From: Prescottella defluvii
GTDB taxonomy: Bacteria > Actinomycetota > Actinomycetes > Mycobacteriales > Mycobacteriaceae
Assembly (NCBI GenBank): GCA_029690005.1
Contig: CP121458.1
Span: 2,108,001 to 2,172,000, forward strand
Direction: 5' to 3'
Length of the DNA stretch: 64,000 bases
A model generated the notes under the pieces. It saw only the letters and a list, made by a program, of their open reading frames with translations, was not told where the DNA came from and did not search any database. A program made the translations under genes and the position numbers. Shown here piece by piece: positions 1 to 10,265 of this stretch; the first letter of the stretch is position 1; each line of letters begins with the position of its first letter.

Positions 1-1
1 G

Positions 2-946
2 GCGTGCGGCAGCGCGTACCACTCGGGTCTGCTCGCCAAGTACGCGATCGAGCACTGGACGCGGCTGCCTGTCGAGGTCGAGCTCGCCAGCGAGTTCCGC
101 TACCGCGACCCGGTGCTGGACCGGTCGACGCTCGTCGTCGCCATCTCGCAGTCCGGCGAGACCGCGGACACTCTCGAGGCGGTCAAGCACGCGAAGGACC
201 AGAAGGCGCGCGTGCTCGCGATCTGCAACACCAACGGGGCACAGATCCCGCGCGAGGCCGACGCCGTCCTCTACACGCGGGCCGGTCCGGAGATCGCCGT
301 CGCCTCGACCAAGGCCTTCCTCGCCCAGGTGACTGCGAACTACCTGGTGGGACTGGCCTTGGCGCAGGCGCGGGGTACCAAGTACCCCGACGAGGTCGCG
401 CGTGAGTACGCCGACCTGGCCGCGATGCCGGATCTGGTGGCGCGGGTGCTCGAGACGGTGGAGTCGGTGCGGGAACTCGCGCGCAAGTTCGCGCAGTCCC
501 CGGCGGTGCTCTTCCTCGGTCGTCACGTGGGCTACCCGGTGGCGCTCGAGGGTGCGCTCAAGCTCAAGGAGCTCGCGTACATGCACGCCGAGGGTTTCGC
601 GGCGGGTGAGCTCAAGCACGGTCCGATCGCGCTGATCCAGGAGGGTCTGCCGGTGATCGTGATCATGCCGTCGCCCAAGGGGCGCGCGGTGCTGCACTCG
701 AAGCTGGTCTCGAACATCCAGGAGATCAAGGCTCGCGGGGCGACGACGATCGTGATCGCCGAGGAGGGCGACGAGGCGGTGCGCGCCCACGCCGATCACC
801 TCATCGAGATCCCGGCGGCGCCGACGCTGCTGCAGCCGTTGCTGTCGACGGTGCCGCTGCAGGTGTTCGCCGCCGAGGTCGCCCAGGCGCGCGGCCTGGA
901 CGTCGACAAGCCGCGCAACCTCGCGAAGTCCGTCACGGTCGAGTAG
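2..946 (+). CDS. glmS: Glutamine--fructose-6-phosphate aminotransferase (isomerizing), C-terminal part
   Basis: The C-terminal 314 residues of GlmS, which makes glucosamine-6-phosphate from fructose-6-phosphate and glutamine, the entry step to peptidoglycan amino sugars. Both sugar-isomerase (SIS) domains are present: ISQSGETADTLEAV near residue 50 and LGRHVGYPVALEGALKLKE near residue 170 are hallmark sugar-phosphate motifs. The protein ends with the family signature DVDKPRNLAKSVTVE. The N-terminal glutaminase domain lies outside the window, so the start is missing at the edge. The frame is open from base 2. Next to nnr and alr it matches the conserved actinobacterial glmS neighbourhood. Confidence 0.97.
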   Translation, partial: ACGSAYHSGLLAKYAIEHWTRLPVEVELASEFRYRDPVLDRSTLVVAISQSGETADTLEAVKHAKDQKARVLAICNTNGAQIPREADAVLYTRAGPEIAVASTKAFLAQVTANYLVGLALAQARGTKYPDEVAREYADLAAMPDLVARVLETVESVRELARKFAQSPAVLFLGRHVGYPVALEGALKLKELAYMHAEGFAAGELKHGPIALIQEGLPVIVIMPSPKGRAVLHSKLVSNIQEIKARGATTIVIAEEGDEAVRAHADHLIEIPAAPTLLQPLLSTVPLQVFAAEVAQARGLDVDKPRNLAKSVTVE

Positions 947-986
947 TCCGGCGACTGCTCGGTGTGGTCGGTGGTCCGACGTCAGG

Positions 987-1346
987 TCAGATCACGTTGA
1001 CCACACCGAGCATGTCCGGATGCAGCGAGCACGTGTAGTTGTAGGTGCCGGGCGTGGTGAACGTGTACTCCCACGTCCCCGATGTCAGCAGCGGGCTGCG
1101 CAGGACGGCCTTCGCGTCGCCGAGGCCGACGACGTCGTGCGGGGTGCCGCGATCGTCGAACACCCAGGTCACGGTCTGGCCCGCGGAGATCGTGATGGAC
1201 GCCGGCGTGTAGGCCATGTTGGCGACCTGGACCGTGAGAGCTTTGTCCGAGTCGGTCGGCGTGTCGGCCGCGGTATCGGTTGAACATCCGGAAATGGTTG
1301 CGGCCAAAGCGATTCCGGCAATCAGCGCGCTCACGCGTGTCTTCAT
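987..1346 (-). CDS. Cupredoxin-like lipoprotein
   Basis: A 119-residue exported copper-type protein. The chosen start, MKTRVSAL, gives a signal peptide with hydrophobic core and a lipobox ending ISGC, so Cys21 should be lipidated and anchored outside the membrane. The rest is a plastocyanin/azurin-like domain with the phrases ISAGQTVTWVFDD, GTPHDVVG and YNYTCSLHPDMLG, which supply His, Cys, His and Met ligands for a type-1 copper site. An upstream in-frame start would put 27 charged residues before the signal and is rejected. It converges on glmS. An electron-transfer or copper-carrier role is inferred from the fold only. Confidence 0.82.
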   Translation of the reverse strand: MKTRVSALIAGIALAATISGCSTDTAADTPTDSDKALTVQVANMAYTPASITISAGQTVTWVFDDRGTPHDVVGLGDAKAVLRSPLLTSGTWEYTFTTPGTYNYTCSLHPDMLGVVNVI

Positions 1347-1419
1347 AGGTTTCAGCGTAGTCTGAGCACGAGTGTGCCCTTCGGCACCTTCCCGACCTCG
1401 AACCGTGCGAGGAGTTGTC

Positions 1420-2280
1420 ATGCCCACCCGTGATTCCGCGCCTGTCGGCGCACCGTGCTGGATCGATCTGCAGACCTCCGACGTCGACCGTGCCGTCGCG
1501 TTCTACGACGGCCTCTTCGGCTGGACCGACGAGTCGACCGGTGAGGAGTACGGCGGCTATGTGATGTTCTTCTCGGGCGGCAAGCCCATCGCCGGCTTGA
1601 TGGCCGGACAGCCGGGCAATCCCTACGTCGACGTGTGGACGACGTACCTGGCCACGGCCGACGCCGATGCCACCGCGAAGGCGGTCGCGGGCGCCGGCGG
1701 CCAGGTGATGATGGAGCCGATGACAGTGCCCGCGCAGGGGCGGATGGCGATGTTCATGGACCCGTCCGGTGGTGTGGTCGGCGCGTGGCAGCCGGCCGAG
1801 CACAAGGGTTTCGGGGTGATTGGCGAGACCGGTGCCCCGGCATGGTTCGAGCTGGTCACCAAGGATTACGAAGCGGCCCTGCCGTTCTACCGGGACGTCT
1901 TCGGCTGGGAGCTCGCGACGATGAGCGACACCGACGAATTCCGTTACTCGACAGGCCGGTTCGACGGCGACGATCTGGCCGGCATCTTCGATGCGAGCAA
2001 GGCGCTGCCGGCCCAGGTGCCGTCGTACTGGCAAATGTTCGTTCAGGTGGACAACGCTGACGACGCCGTCGCCCGGGTCACCGAACTCGGCGGCACGGTG
2101 CTGCGCGAACCGTGGGACTCCGAGCACGGCCGGATGGCCCAGGTCGCCGATCCGAACGGTGCCCCGTTCATGATCGCTGGACCGGTGGCGGCCGAATCGA
2201 CGTGCGGGACTACTACACGACGACGCAGGTCAAGGCGGCCGAGGCGCCGCTGCTCGAGAGCCTGCCCGAGGGCACACTGA
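1420..2280 (+). CDS. Two-domain VOC (glyoxalase/bleomycin-resistance fold) protein
   Basis: Two vicinal-oxygen-chelate modules in tandem, about residues 8-120 (IDLQTSDVDRAVAFYDGLFGW) and 130-255 (FELVTKDYEAALPFYRDVFGW), each followed by a GGQVM or GGTVL plus DPSGG/DPNGA turn. The layout is that of mycobacterial CFP30B/Rv0577-type proteins; the substrate is unknown. The ATG at 1420 follows a GGAG ribosome site. The last roughly 25 residues are Arg-rich and overlap the start of nnr by about 79 bases. The true C-terminus is probably near AAES around 2200, with the stop lost to a sequence error or mutation. Confidence 0.8.
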   Translation: MPTRDSAPVGAPCWIDLQTSDVDRAVAFYDGLFGWTDESTGEEYGGYVMFFSGGKPIAGLMAGQPGNPYVDVWTTYLATADADATAKAVAGAGGQVMMEPMTVPAQGRMAMFMDPSGGVVGAWQPAEHKGFGVIGETGAPAWFELVTKDYEAALPFYRDVFGWELATMSDTDEFRYSTGRFDGDDLAGIFDASKALPAQVPSYWQMFVQVDNADDAVARVTELGGTVLREPWDSEHGRMAQVADPNGAPFMIAGPVAAESTCGTTTRRRRSRRPRRRCSRACPRAH

Positions 2281-3675
2281 TGCGGCGGGCGGCATACGGG
2301 TTGGCGCGGGTCGCGGCCGACGAGTTGCGGGCCCGCACCGGGGGCGTCGCCGGTCGGAACGTCACGCTGCTGGTGGGGTCCGGTGACAACGGCGGCGACG
2401 CGTTGTGGGCCGGCGCGATGCTGCGCCGCCGCGGCGCGTCGGTCACCGCGGTGCTGCTCGATCCGTCTCGCGCGCATGCGGCGGGTCTCGCGGCGTTGAA
2501 GGCCGCGGGTGGACGCGTGTCACCCGACCCGGGTGATCCGGACCTGGTGCTCGACGGCATCGTCGGGATCTCCGGGAAGGGGCCGTTGCGCCCCGCCGCG
2601 GCCGCGATCGTGGCGCAACTGGACGCGCCGATCGTCGCGGTGGATCTGCCCAGCGGCGTCGACCCCGACACCGGTGCCGTCGACGGCCCCGCGGTGTCGG
2701 CCGCGGTGACGGTGGCGTTCGGGGCGCTCAAGCCGGTCCACGTGCTGGCCGCGGCCAGGTGCGGGCGGGTCGAGTTGGTGCCGATCGGCCTGGACCTGCC
2801 GGACGCCGACATGACCGCGCTGGATCCGGCGGAGGTGGGCCGGCTGTGGCCGGTTCCCCACGCCGCGGACGACAAGTACACGCAGGGTGTGGTGGGGATC
2901 GTCGCGGGAAGCGCGCACTATCCCGGTGCGGCGGTGCTGTCGTCGGGTGCCGCGGTGACCGCGACCGCGGGCATGGTCCGGTACGCGGGCCGCGCCGCCG
3001 TCGAGGTGCTCGACCATTGGCCGGAGGTGGTGGCGGCGCCGTCGCCGGCGGTGGCCGGGCGGGTGCAGGCGTGGGTCGTCGGACCCGGGATCGGCACCGA
3101 CGAGCGCCGCCGTGGCCGAGTTGCGCACGGTTCTCGCGGCGGAGCTGCCGGTCCTCGTCGATGCCGACGGCCTGAACCTGCTCGCCGAGCATCCCGACCT
3201 GGTCCACCAGCTGCGCGGCCGCAGCGCCCCGACCCTGCTCACCCCGCACGCCGGGGAGTTCCAGCGGCTCACCCGGGTCGCTCCCGTCCCGGACCGGGTC
3301 GCGGCGACGCGGGCGCTCGCGGCGGAGTGGGACGTCACCGTCCTGCTCAAGGGGCGGGCCACCGTCATCGCGGACCCGCACGGGCACGTCCACGTCACCG
3401 ACGCCGGCAGTTCGTGGGCGGCCACGGCGGGATCGGGCGACGTGCTGTCCGGCATCATCGGGGCGCTGATGGCGACGGGGCTCCCGCCGGCGCTCGCCGC
3501 CGCGGCGGGCACGCGGGCCCACTCGCTGGCCGCCGATCTGGGCGCGCGGGAGGGCGACGACGAGGTCGGCGAGGCGGGGCTCGCGCCGATCTCCGCGTCG
3601 ACGCTCCTCGCGCACCTTCGGTCGGCGATTCGGATACTGCGCGTGTTCCCGAGCTCACCTGTACCCGAATCGTGA
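2202..3675 (+). CDS. nnr: Bifunctional NAD(P)H-hydrate epimerase / ADP-dependent NAD(P)HX dehydratase (apparent frameshift)
   Basis: Repairs hydrated NAD(P)H. The N-terminal YjeF_N epimerase half has GSGDNGGDALWAGAMLRRRG and DLPSGVDPDTGAVDGP. The C-terminal ribokinase-like dehydratase half has TPHAGEF and the ATP-site motif AGSGDVLSGIIGALMA. GTG at 2202 gives the normal start MRDYYTTTQVKAAE. The frame changes near 3100-3112, just after GPGIGTDE; on restoring it the protein is about 490 residues, usual for the fusion. The break falls in a GCCGCC run, so sequence error is likely. It lies between glmS and alr as in mycobacteria. Confidence 0.92.
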
Positions 3676-3734
3676 CTGGTCGGGTTGTAACCCGCACGAC
3701 TGTTTCGCCCGGATGAGTGGCAGGATCGAATGCC

Positions 3735-4949
3735 GTGACCACTACCGTGCAGGAGCCTGACACCGAACCGAAGACCGTGAGCGCCACCGCAGCGGATACC
3801 CCGCCCCCGGCAGCGGCGCCCAGGCCGAAGCGGTGATCGATCTCGACGCGGTGGCACACAACGTCGGCATCCTGCGCGAGCACGCGGGCGACGCCGCGGT
3901 GATGGCGGTGGTCAAGGCCGACGCGTACAACCACGGCGCGGTTCCGGTGGCGCGGGCGGCGCTGGCGGCGGGTGCCCGCGAACTGGGCGTCACGACGCTC
4001 GCGGAGGGCCTCGAACTCAAGAACGCCGGGATCACCGCGCCCGTCCTGTCGTGGCTGCACACGGCGGACTCCGACTTCGCCCCGGCGATCGCTGCGGGGG
4101 TCGAGCTGGGGGTGTCGTCGCCGCGGCACCTCGCGGCCGTCGTCGCGGCCGCCCGGCGCGTGGGAACCGCAGCGACCGTGACGGTCAAGGTCGACACGGG
4201 TCTGAACCGGAACGGCGTCTCCCGCGAGGAGTGGACGGGCTTCCTCGAGGACCTCGCCCGCGTCGAGGCGGAGGGCGCGGTCCGGTTCAAGGGCGTCTTC
4301 TTCATCTTGCGCACGCCGACGAGCCGCACCACCCGGTCATCGACGAACAGCTCGCCCGGTTCACCGGCGCGCTCGCCGACGCGAAGCGCGTCGGTCTGGT
4401 GCCGGAGGCCGCGCATCTGTCGAACTCGGCAGCCACCCTCACCCGCTCCGACCTGCGATTCGACATGGTTCGGCCCGGAATTGCGATATACGGACTGTCC
4501 CCGGTTCCGGATCTGGGGACGTTCGGCCTGCGGCCGGTCATGACGTTCCGATCGAGGGTGGCTCTGGTGAAGAAGGTGGCAGCAGGAGACGGCGTGTCCT
4601 ACGGGCACGCGTGGGTCGCACCGCACGACACGACGGTGGCGTTGCTGCCGGTCGGGTACGCGGACGGAATCCCGCGTGCACTGGGCGGACGCTTCGACGT
4701 GTGGCTCGGCGACGACCGCCGTCCGGGCATCGGCCGGGTCTGCATGGACCAGCTCGTGGTCGATCTCGGACCGGACGGCGCGGGGGTCCGCGAAGGCGAC
4801 ACCGCGGTGTTCTTCGGCAACGGCGAACACGGCGAACCGCACGCGCAGGACTGGGCGGACGCCCTCGACACCATCCACTACGAGGTGGTGACGTCGGTGC
4901 GGGGCGGACGGTCCGCACATACGTCGGAGGACCGGGCGGCCGGTCATGA
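3735..4949 (+). CDS. alr: Alanine racemase (three apparent frameshifts)
   Basis: PLP-dependent racemase making D-alanine for peptidoglycan. [13 protein letters not shown] carries the PLP-binding lysine, VSYGHAWVA the catalytic tyrosine, and [12 protein letters not shown] is typical of the C-terminal beta domain. The GTG start at 3735 reads [14 protein letters not shown]. The frame then changes near 3801-3812 (a run of C), near 4300 (GVF to HLAHADE) and near 4900 (SVR to [10 protein letters not shown]). It stops at 4947-4949, overlapping the next ATG by four bases. An essential gene broken three times points to sequence errors, not decay. Confidence 0.93.
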
Positions 4950-6039
4950 ACCTCCTGAACAGGCTCGGCCTGTTCGGAGGGATCGTCGGGGTCGCCGCGA
5001 TCGGCACGATCGCGGGGCTCGAGGTCGTCAAGGCCGCGACGACGCGCCGCGGACCCGAGGTCTACGGGTCCGAGGACTTCGAGCTGATGAGCCGCGACCG
5101 GAGCCGGGTCGTCCCGACCGAGGACGACGTGCCGCTGCTGGTCCGCGAGGTGGGCCCCGCGGACGCGCCGCTGACCGTGATCTTCGTGCACGGGTACTGC
5201 CTGCGGATGGAGTCGTGGCACTTCCAGCGCAAGCAGCTCGCGCGGATGTGGGGCGACTCGGCGCGGATGGTGTTCTACGACCAGCGTGGTCACGGCGAGT
5301 CCGGTATGCCGGCCCACGAGAGCTGCACCATCGCGCAGCTGGGCCGCGACCTCGCGACGGTGATCGACGCCGTGGCGCCGTCGGGCCCCGTCGTCGTGGT
5401 GGGGCATTCGATGGGTGGCATGACGATCCTCGCGATGGCTCGCCAGTTCCCGGAGCTGTTCGACGACAAGGTGATCGGTGTCGGCCTGCTCGCGACGACG
5501 GCGGCCGGTCTCGACAAGTCGGGGCTCGGACGCAATCTCGACAATCCGGTGATCGACGGGTTTCGGCTCGCGGTGCGTACCGCCCGGGCATGGTGCAGCA
5601 GGCACGGGGCGCCGCGCGGGCGATCATCTCGCCGATCCTGCGGGCCGCGTCGTACGGCACCGAGGTGAGCCCGCGGCTGGTCGCGTTCTCGGAGGGCATG
5701 CTCAACGACACCTCGGTCGTGACGATCGTCAACTTCCTCGAATCCCTGGAACTGCACGACGAATCCGAGGCGCTGCCGGTTTTGGCGGACACGCCGTCGC
5801 TGGTGCTGTGCGGGGACACCGACATGATCATCCCGTTCCCGAGTTCGCGGTCGCTCGCGGCGGCGCTGCCCCGGGCCGAGCTGGTGCGGGTCCGCGGCGC
5901 GGGCCATCTCTCGCCGCTCGAGTTCCCGCAGGTAACCTCCGATGCGATCGATCGGTTGGTCCGCCGCGCCGTGTCGAGCCGCGAGAATCGCGAGAAAGCA
6001 GCGTCGGCGGGTGAACTGGAGCAGACCGATGTCGGCTGA
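4946..6039 (+). CDS. Membrane-anchored alpha/beta hydrolase (apparent frameshift)
   Basis: About 364 residues. A single N-terminal hydrophobic segment ([20 protein letters not shown], residues 7-26) is followed by an alpha/beta hydrolase domain with oxyanion motif [18 protein letters not shown], nucleophile elbow VVGHSMGGM, acid-bearing [11 protein letters not shown] and the histidine in GAGHLSPLE. The frame changes near 5570-5590, between GFRLAVR and [11 protein letters not shown]. It overlaps the end of alr by four bases and the start of tsaE by eleven, so all three are probably one operon. Lipase/esterase or lysophospholipase activity is the likely role; the substrate cannot be read from sequence. 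Confidence 0.87.
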
Positions 6040-6525
6040 CACACGTACCGGGGCAGCGCGACGCTGCCCACGACGGAGGACACCGAGGCGCTGGGCCGCA
6101 CGCTGGCCCGCGGCCTGGTGGCCGGCGACCTCGTCGTGCTCGACGGCCCACTCGGGGCCGGCAAGACCGCATTGACCCGCGGGATCGCGGCCGGTCTCGG
6201 CGTCGAGGGCCGGGTGACGTCGCCGACGTTCATCATTGCCCGCGAGCATCGGCCGGGGACCCGGCCCGACGGTGGCGCCCCCGTCGCCCTCGTCCACGTC
6301 GACGCCTACCGGCTGGGCGAGGCCGGTGGTGGTGGGGACGTGGACATGCACGACCAGCTCGACGCGCTCGACCTCGACACCGATCTGGCGAGTGCCGTTG
6401 TGGTCGTCGAGTGGGGTGAGGGCGTCGTCGAGCATCTCGCGGATCGCCACCTGCGTGTGCGGCTGCGCCGTGAACCCGAATCCGACGTCCGCACCGCCAG
6501 CTGGGAGTGGGTGTCCAGCACGTAA
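6029..6525 (+). CDS. tsaE: tRNA threonylcarbamoyladenosine biosynthesis ATPase TsaE (apparent frameshift)
   Basis: P-loop ATPase of the t6A pathway, about 165 residues. Walker A is [13 protein letters not shown] and is followed by [12 protein letters not shown], then LVHVDAYRL and VVVVEWGEG, all TsaE signatures. The ATG at 6029 overlaps the previous gene. The frame changes near 6046-6056, before [17 protein letters not shown], in a GGGG run. It lies directly upstream of tsaB, rimI and tsaD, so the t6A genes form one transcription unit. Confidence 0.93.
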
Positions 6526-6551
6526 CGGCAGGCCGAGTAGCCTGAACTACC

Positions 6552-7205
6552 GTGCTTGTGCTTGCCATCGACACCTCCACTCCCGCGGTCACCGCGGGTG
6601 TCGTGCACTTCGATCGCGAATCCGACGCCGCTCCGAAGGCGCTGGCGACGCGGATCACTGTCGACGCCCGTGCGCATGCGGAGGTCCTGACGCCGCAGAT
6701 CCTCGAGTGCCTCGCCGAGTCGGGGCACACCCCTACGGATCTCGACGCCGTGGTCGTCGGGGTGGGGCCGGGCCCGTTCACGGGGCTGCGGGTCGGGATG
6801 GCGACCGGTGCCGCGTTCGGCGACGCGCTGGACATTCCGGTGCACGGTGTGTGCAGTCTCGACGCGATTGCCGCGGACGTGACCGATGACCGGGATCTGT
6901 TGGTGGTTACCGATGCCCGCCGTCGCGAGGTGTACTGGGCCCGTTATTCGGGTGGCAAGCGGGTCGACGGGCCGAACGTGGTCAAGCCGTCCGAACTCGA
7001 CGCGGCACCGTCGGAGGTGATCGCAGGGTCCGCCTCGCATGTCGACATGTTCGACCTGCCGGTGGAGCCGGCCGAGACGCCGTCGCCGGTCGGTCTGGTG
7101 TCGGTCGCGGCGCTGGCGCTGCGCGTCGGCGTGGAGCCGGAGCCGCTGGTGCCCCTGTACCTGCGTCGACCCGATGCGGTGGAGTTGGCGGATCGTCGCA
7201 AATGA
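6552..7205 (+). CDS. tsaB: tRNA t6A biosynthesis protein TsaB
   Basis: A 217-residue ASKHA-fold partner of TsaD, starting at GTG (MLVLAIDTSTPAVTAGV). The family signature VVVGVGPGPFTGLRVGMATG is intact. TsaB dimerises with TsaD and, with TsaE, transfers threonylcarbamoyl to A37 of ANN-decoding tRNAs; TsaB itself lacks catalytic metal ligands, as expected. The reading frame is unbroken. Its stop overlaps the rimI start by four bases, implying translational coupling. Confidence 0.96.
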   Translation: MLVLAIDTSTPAVTAGVVHFDRESDAAPKALATRITVDARAHAEVLTPQILECLAESGHTPTDLDAVVVGVGPGPFTGLRVGMATGAAFGDALDIPVHGVCSLDAIAADVTDDRDLLVVTDARRREVYWARYSGGKRVDGPNVVKPSELDAAPSEVIAGSASHVDMFDLPVEPAETPSPVGLVSVAALALRVGVEPEPLVPLYLRRPDAVELADRRK

Positions 7206-7684
7206 GCACTGGCATGAGCATTCGGATCGTCCCGATGATCGACGCGGACGCCGACCGGTGCGCGGAGCTCGAGCAGATCCTCTTCCCCGGTGACGACCCG
7301 TGGAGCGCGCACGCGTTCCGGTCGGAGCTGGCGGGTGGTCACAACCACTACTTCGCGGCGCGTGACGAGGCCGACGCACTGATCGGCTACGCCGGGGTCG
7401 CGCTGCTGGGCACGAGTGTGAGCCCGGAGGCCGAGGTCCACACCATCGGTGTCGACCCGGCGGCGCAGCGCGGCGGCATCGGCGGCGCGCTGCTCGCGGA
7501 GCTGCTGCGGGTCGCGGACAAGTGGGGCGGGCCGGTGTTCCTCGAGGTCCGCACCGACAACGAACCGGCGATCGCGCTGTACCGGCGGGAGGGCTTCGAG
7601 ATCGTCGGCACCAGGAAGCGGTACTACCAGCCGAGCGGCGCGGACGCATTCACGATGTGCCGCCCGGCACCGGGTAAGGAGTGA
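7202..7684 (+). CDS. rimI: Ribosomal protein S18-alanine N-acetyltransferase
   Basis: A 160-residue GNAT acetyltransferase. The acetyl-CoA site is [19 protein letters not shown], followed by [30 protein letters not shown] in conserved order, diagnostic for RimI. It acetylates the N-terminal alanine of S18, and in actinobacteria possibly other N-termini. It starts inside the end of tsaB and its own stop overlaps the tsaD start by four bases. The tsaB-rimI-tsaD order is the usual mycobacterial arrangement. Confidence 0.95.
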   Translation: MSTGMSIRIVPMIDADADRCAELEQILFPGDDPWSAHAFRSELAGGHNHYFAARDEADALIGYAGVALLGTSVSPEAEVHTIGVDPAAQRGGIGGALLAELLRVADKWGGPVFLEVRTDNEPAIALYRREGFEIVGTRKRYYQPSGADAFTMCRPAPGKE

Positions 7685-8730
7685 CGGACATGATCGTGAT
7701 GGGTATCGAGAGTTCGTGCGACGAGACCGGTGTCGGCATCGTTCGTTGGCTCGGTGACGGCCGCTGCGAACTGCTCGCCGACGAGGTCGCGTCGAGCGTC
7801 GACCAGCACGCCCGCTACGGCGGTGTGGTGCCGGAGGTGGCCTCGCGCGCGCATCTCGAGGCGATCGTCCCGACGATGAAGCGGGCACTCGCGTCCGCGG
7901 GGATCGACAAGCCCGACGCGATCGCCGTGACGATCGGACCCGGTCTCGCCGGCGCGCTGCTGGTCGGTGTCGCCGCGGCCAAGGCGTACGCGGCCGCGTG
8001 GGGCGTGCCGTTCTACGCGATCAACCACCTCGGCGGCCACGTCGCTGTCGACACCATCGAGCACGGCCCGATGCCGCCGTGTGTCGCCCTGCTCGTCTCA
8101 GGTGGCCACACGCACCTGCTGCACGTGGAGGAGCTGGGGCACAAGCCGATCGTCGAGCTGGGCACCACCGTCGACGACGCGGCCGGTGAGGCGTTCGACA
8201 AGGTCGCTCGGCTGCTCGACCTTGGCTTCCCCGGTGGCCCCGCGCTCGATCGCCTTGCGCAGCAGGGCGACCGGGACGCCATTACGTTCCCGCGTGGCAT
8301 GACAGGCCCGCGGGACGCGCGTCACGACTTCTCCTTCTCCGGACTCAAGACCGCGGTCGCGCGGTTCGTCGAAGCGAAGCAGCGTGCGGGTGAACCGGTT
8401 CCGGTCGCCGACGTGGCCGCGGGCTTCCAGGAGTCGGTCGCGGACGTGCTGACGATGAAGGCAGTGCGCGCGGCTCAGGACGTCGGCGTCGACACACTGG
8501 TCCTCGGTGGTGGTGCGACCGCGAACTCGCGGATCCGCTCGCTCGCGGAGGAGCGTTGTGCGGCAGCGGGTCTGACGCTGCGTGTGCCGAGCCCACGGTT
8601 GTGCACCGACAACGGTGTGATGATCGCCGCGCTCGGCGCCCATCTCATCGCGGGCGGTGCGCAGCCGTCGTCGCTCAGCTCGGCGACGAATCCGGGACTT
8701 GCGGTGTCGGTGAGTCAGGTTCGGGACTGA
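7681..8730 (+). CDS. tsaD: tRNA N6-adenosine threonylcarbamoyltransferase TsaD
   Basis: A 349-residue Kae1/Gcp-family enzyme that transfers threonylcarbamoyl from TC-AMP to tRNA A37. [14 protein letters not shown] opens the N-lobe, [10 protein letters not shown] supplies the two metal-binding histidines and VSGGHTHLL is the nucleotide-site signature. FSFSGLKTA and the late [12 protein letters not shown] are also typical. Length is normal and the frame is intact. It is the last gene of the operon; in M. tuberculosis the next gene is groES, whereas here groES is 34.7 kb away. Its 3' end overlaps the convergent actin-fold gene by 56 bases. Confidence 0.97.
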   Translation: MTDMIVMGIESSCDETGVGIVRWLGDGRCELLADEVASSVDQHARYGGVVPEVASRAHLEAIVPTMKRALASAGIDKPDAIAVTIGPGLAGALLVGVAAAKAYAAAWGVPFYAINHLGGHVAVDTIEHGPMPPCVALLVSGGHTHLLHVEELGHKPIVELGTTVDDAAGEAFDKVARLLDLGFPGGPALDRLAQQGDRDAITFPRGMTGPRDARHDFSFSGLKTAVARFVEAKQRAGEPVPVADVAAGFQESVADVLTMKAVRAAQDVGVDTLVLGGGATANSRIRSLAEERCAAAGLTLRVPSPRLCTDNGVMIAALGAHLIAGGAQPSSLSSATNPGLAVSVSQVRD

Positions 8731-10046
8731 CGGCGGAGCGGCGCTCCGGAGGCTTCGGTCTGGAGAACCCCGGAAGGATGTCCGGCAGTCGGGGCGGAGC
8801 GAATCCTGGTCCCGTACCCGGTCGCCGGTGAGGTCCGCCGAAGTCGTCGAAGTCGCCGAAATCCTCGAGGTCGCTGAAGTCCGGCACTTCGAAGCTGGGC
8901 AGCCGAGGCGGCTTGGCGTCCTCGGGGAGCCAGCTCGGCTCCTCCGGCCACCGAGGCGGGATCCACGGCCGCGTCTGCTTCGGGGTCTCCGTCGGTTCGG
9001 GCGTGGTGCTGGTCGGCGTCGGGGTCGGTGACGTGGTCGTGACGGTCGGCGTCGTGGTCTGGAACGTCGACGAGGGCGCCGGGGCGGCGGGCGCCGGGAC
9101 CGTCGAGGTCGGGGTCGGGTCCACGGACGGGATCCCGGTCTGCTCGGGTTGCACGAGAGACGGAATGGGGTCGACGGTGGAAGTTGCGCTTTCGGCGGGT
9201 GTCTCGACCAGGCTGCCCGCGGGGAGAAGTTCTCCGCGCTGTCCGGAATCATCTGCTGGACGCCGTAACCGATCACCAGAGCGCCCAGCACGAAGGCCGC
9301 GATCAGGGGAGCGGACAAGCGGCTTCCGGACCCGTGACCACCGGGAACTGCTGTCGGGCATTCGATCCGGCCAGCAGCGCCACACCCTTGGCGGTGGCGG
9401 CCTCGGGCTCGGGCACGACGATGACCGCGCAGTCGAAGGCCGCGTCGAGACCTTTGCCGACGTCGGGGATGTTTCCGCCGCCGCCGACCACGACGACGGC
9501 GGCGGGCCGACGATCGGCGTGGGTGATGGAATCCGTGACGAACTTCGCCACCCGGGAACCGATCCCGTTGGTGGGCCCGGATGTCGCGGTCTCGCCGCGG
9601 ATGCGGGACGTGCGATCGCAGAAACTGACGGTGCCGTCGGCCGGGTCGACGATCGTGACGGTGAGACCGGACGCGCCGAGGTCGGCGAGTGCGATGCAGT
9701 CGTACCGATCGACCAGTCCGGTGCTCCGCAGGTAGGCGAGGGTGGCGAGGGTCTCGGGCACGAGGCGAATCGCCTGACGTTGTGTCTTGGCCGCGGATCG
9801 CACAGCCGCGGCCTGGCGATCGGTGCGGTAGGCGACGGCGATCGCGTCGGGCTCGATTCTGCGGTCGGGAACCTGGGTGGTCATGAGCCCGATGGCCGAC
9901 AGTGCCAGGTCCCCGACGTCGGAGTGGCTGTCGAGGTCTGCGGAGATGGTCCGGTACTCGACGGATTGGCTGCCGGTGTCGTCGGTGGTGACGAGTGCGC
10001 TGCACACGCCGGCAGAGCCCACGGAGATCCCGAGCGAGTTGCGCAC
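8675..10046 (-). CDS. Actin/Hsp70-fold ATPase-like membrane protein with proline-rich tail (two apparent frameshifts)
   Basis: About 457 residues. The N-terminal 245 look like an actin/Hsp70-type nucleotide domain: [14 protein letters not shown] (phosphate-1-like), [15 protein letters not shown] (phosphate-2-like) and [17 protein letters not shown] (adenosine-like). A single membrane helix follows ([19 protein letters not shown]), then a Pro/Thr/Ser-rich extracytoplasmic tail ending in acidic [16 protein letters not shown] repeats. GTG at 10046 is preceded by GGAGGTG. The frame changes near 9330 and 9230. This resembles mycobacterial and rhodococcal cell-envelope proteins with ASKHA cores; its function is unknown. 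Confidence 0.72.
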
Positions 10047-10265
10047 TGTTCACCTCCCGTTGCGGTCTCGAGGAACTGTTCGGGGTCTGGCTTCGGACGC
10101 AGCGGAAGCTGCGGTTCGTCCCCTCCAGCCATCGGCGTCGTTATCTGAATGTTACAGATCTGCGTCCGTCGTCGCTCGGTACCGTGTGTCGTCGCAGGTC
10201 ACGTAGAGTGTTCGCGGTAGAACGGGCTGACCGCTGTGCAAGCGGGACTGCGAAAGCGAGGGTCA

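Noticed and set aside
8098-10053. A 651-codon minus-strand frame across tsaD
   Set aside because: Mostly the antisense shadow of tsaD. Only its middle part (around 9240-9330) belongs to the actin-fold gene, reached by a frame change.
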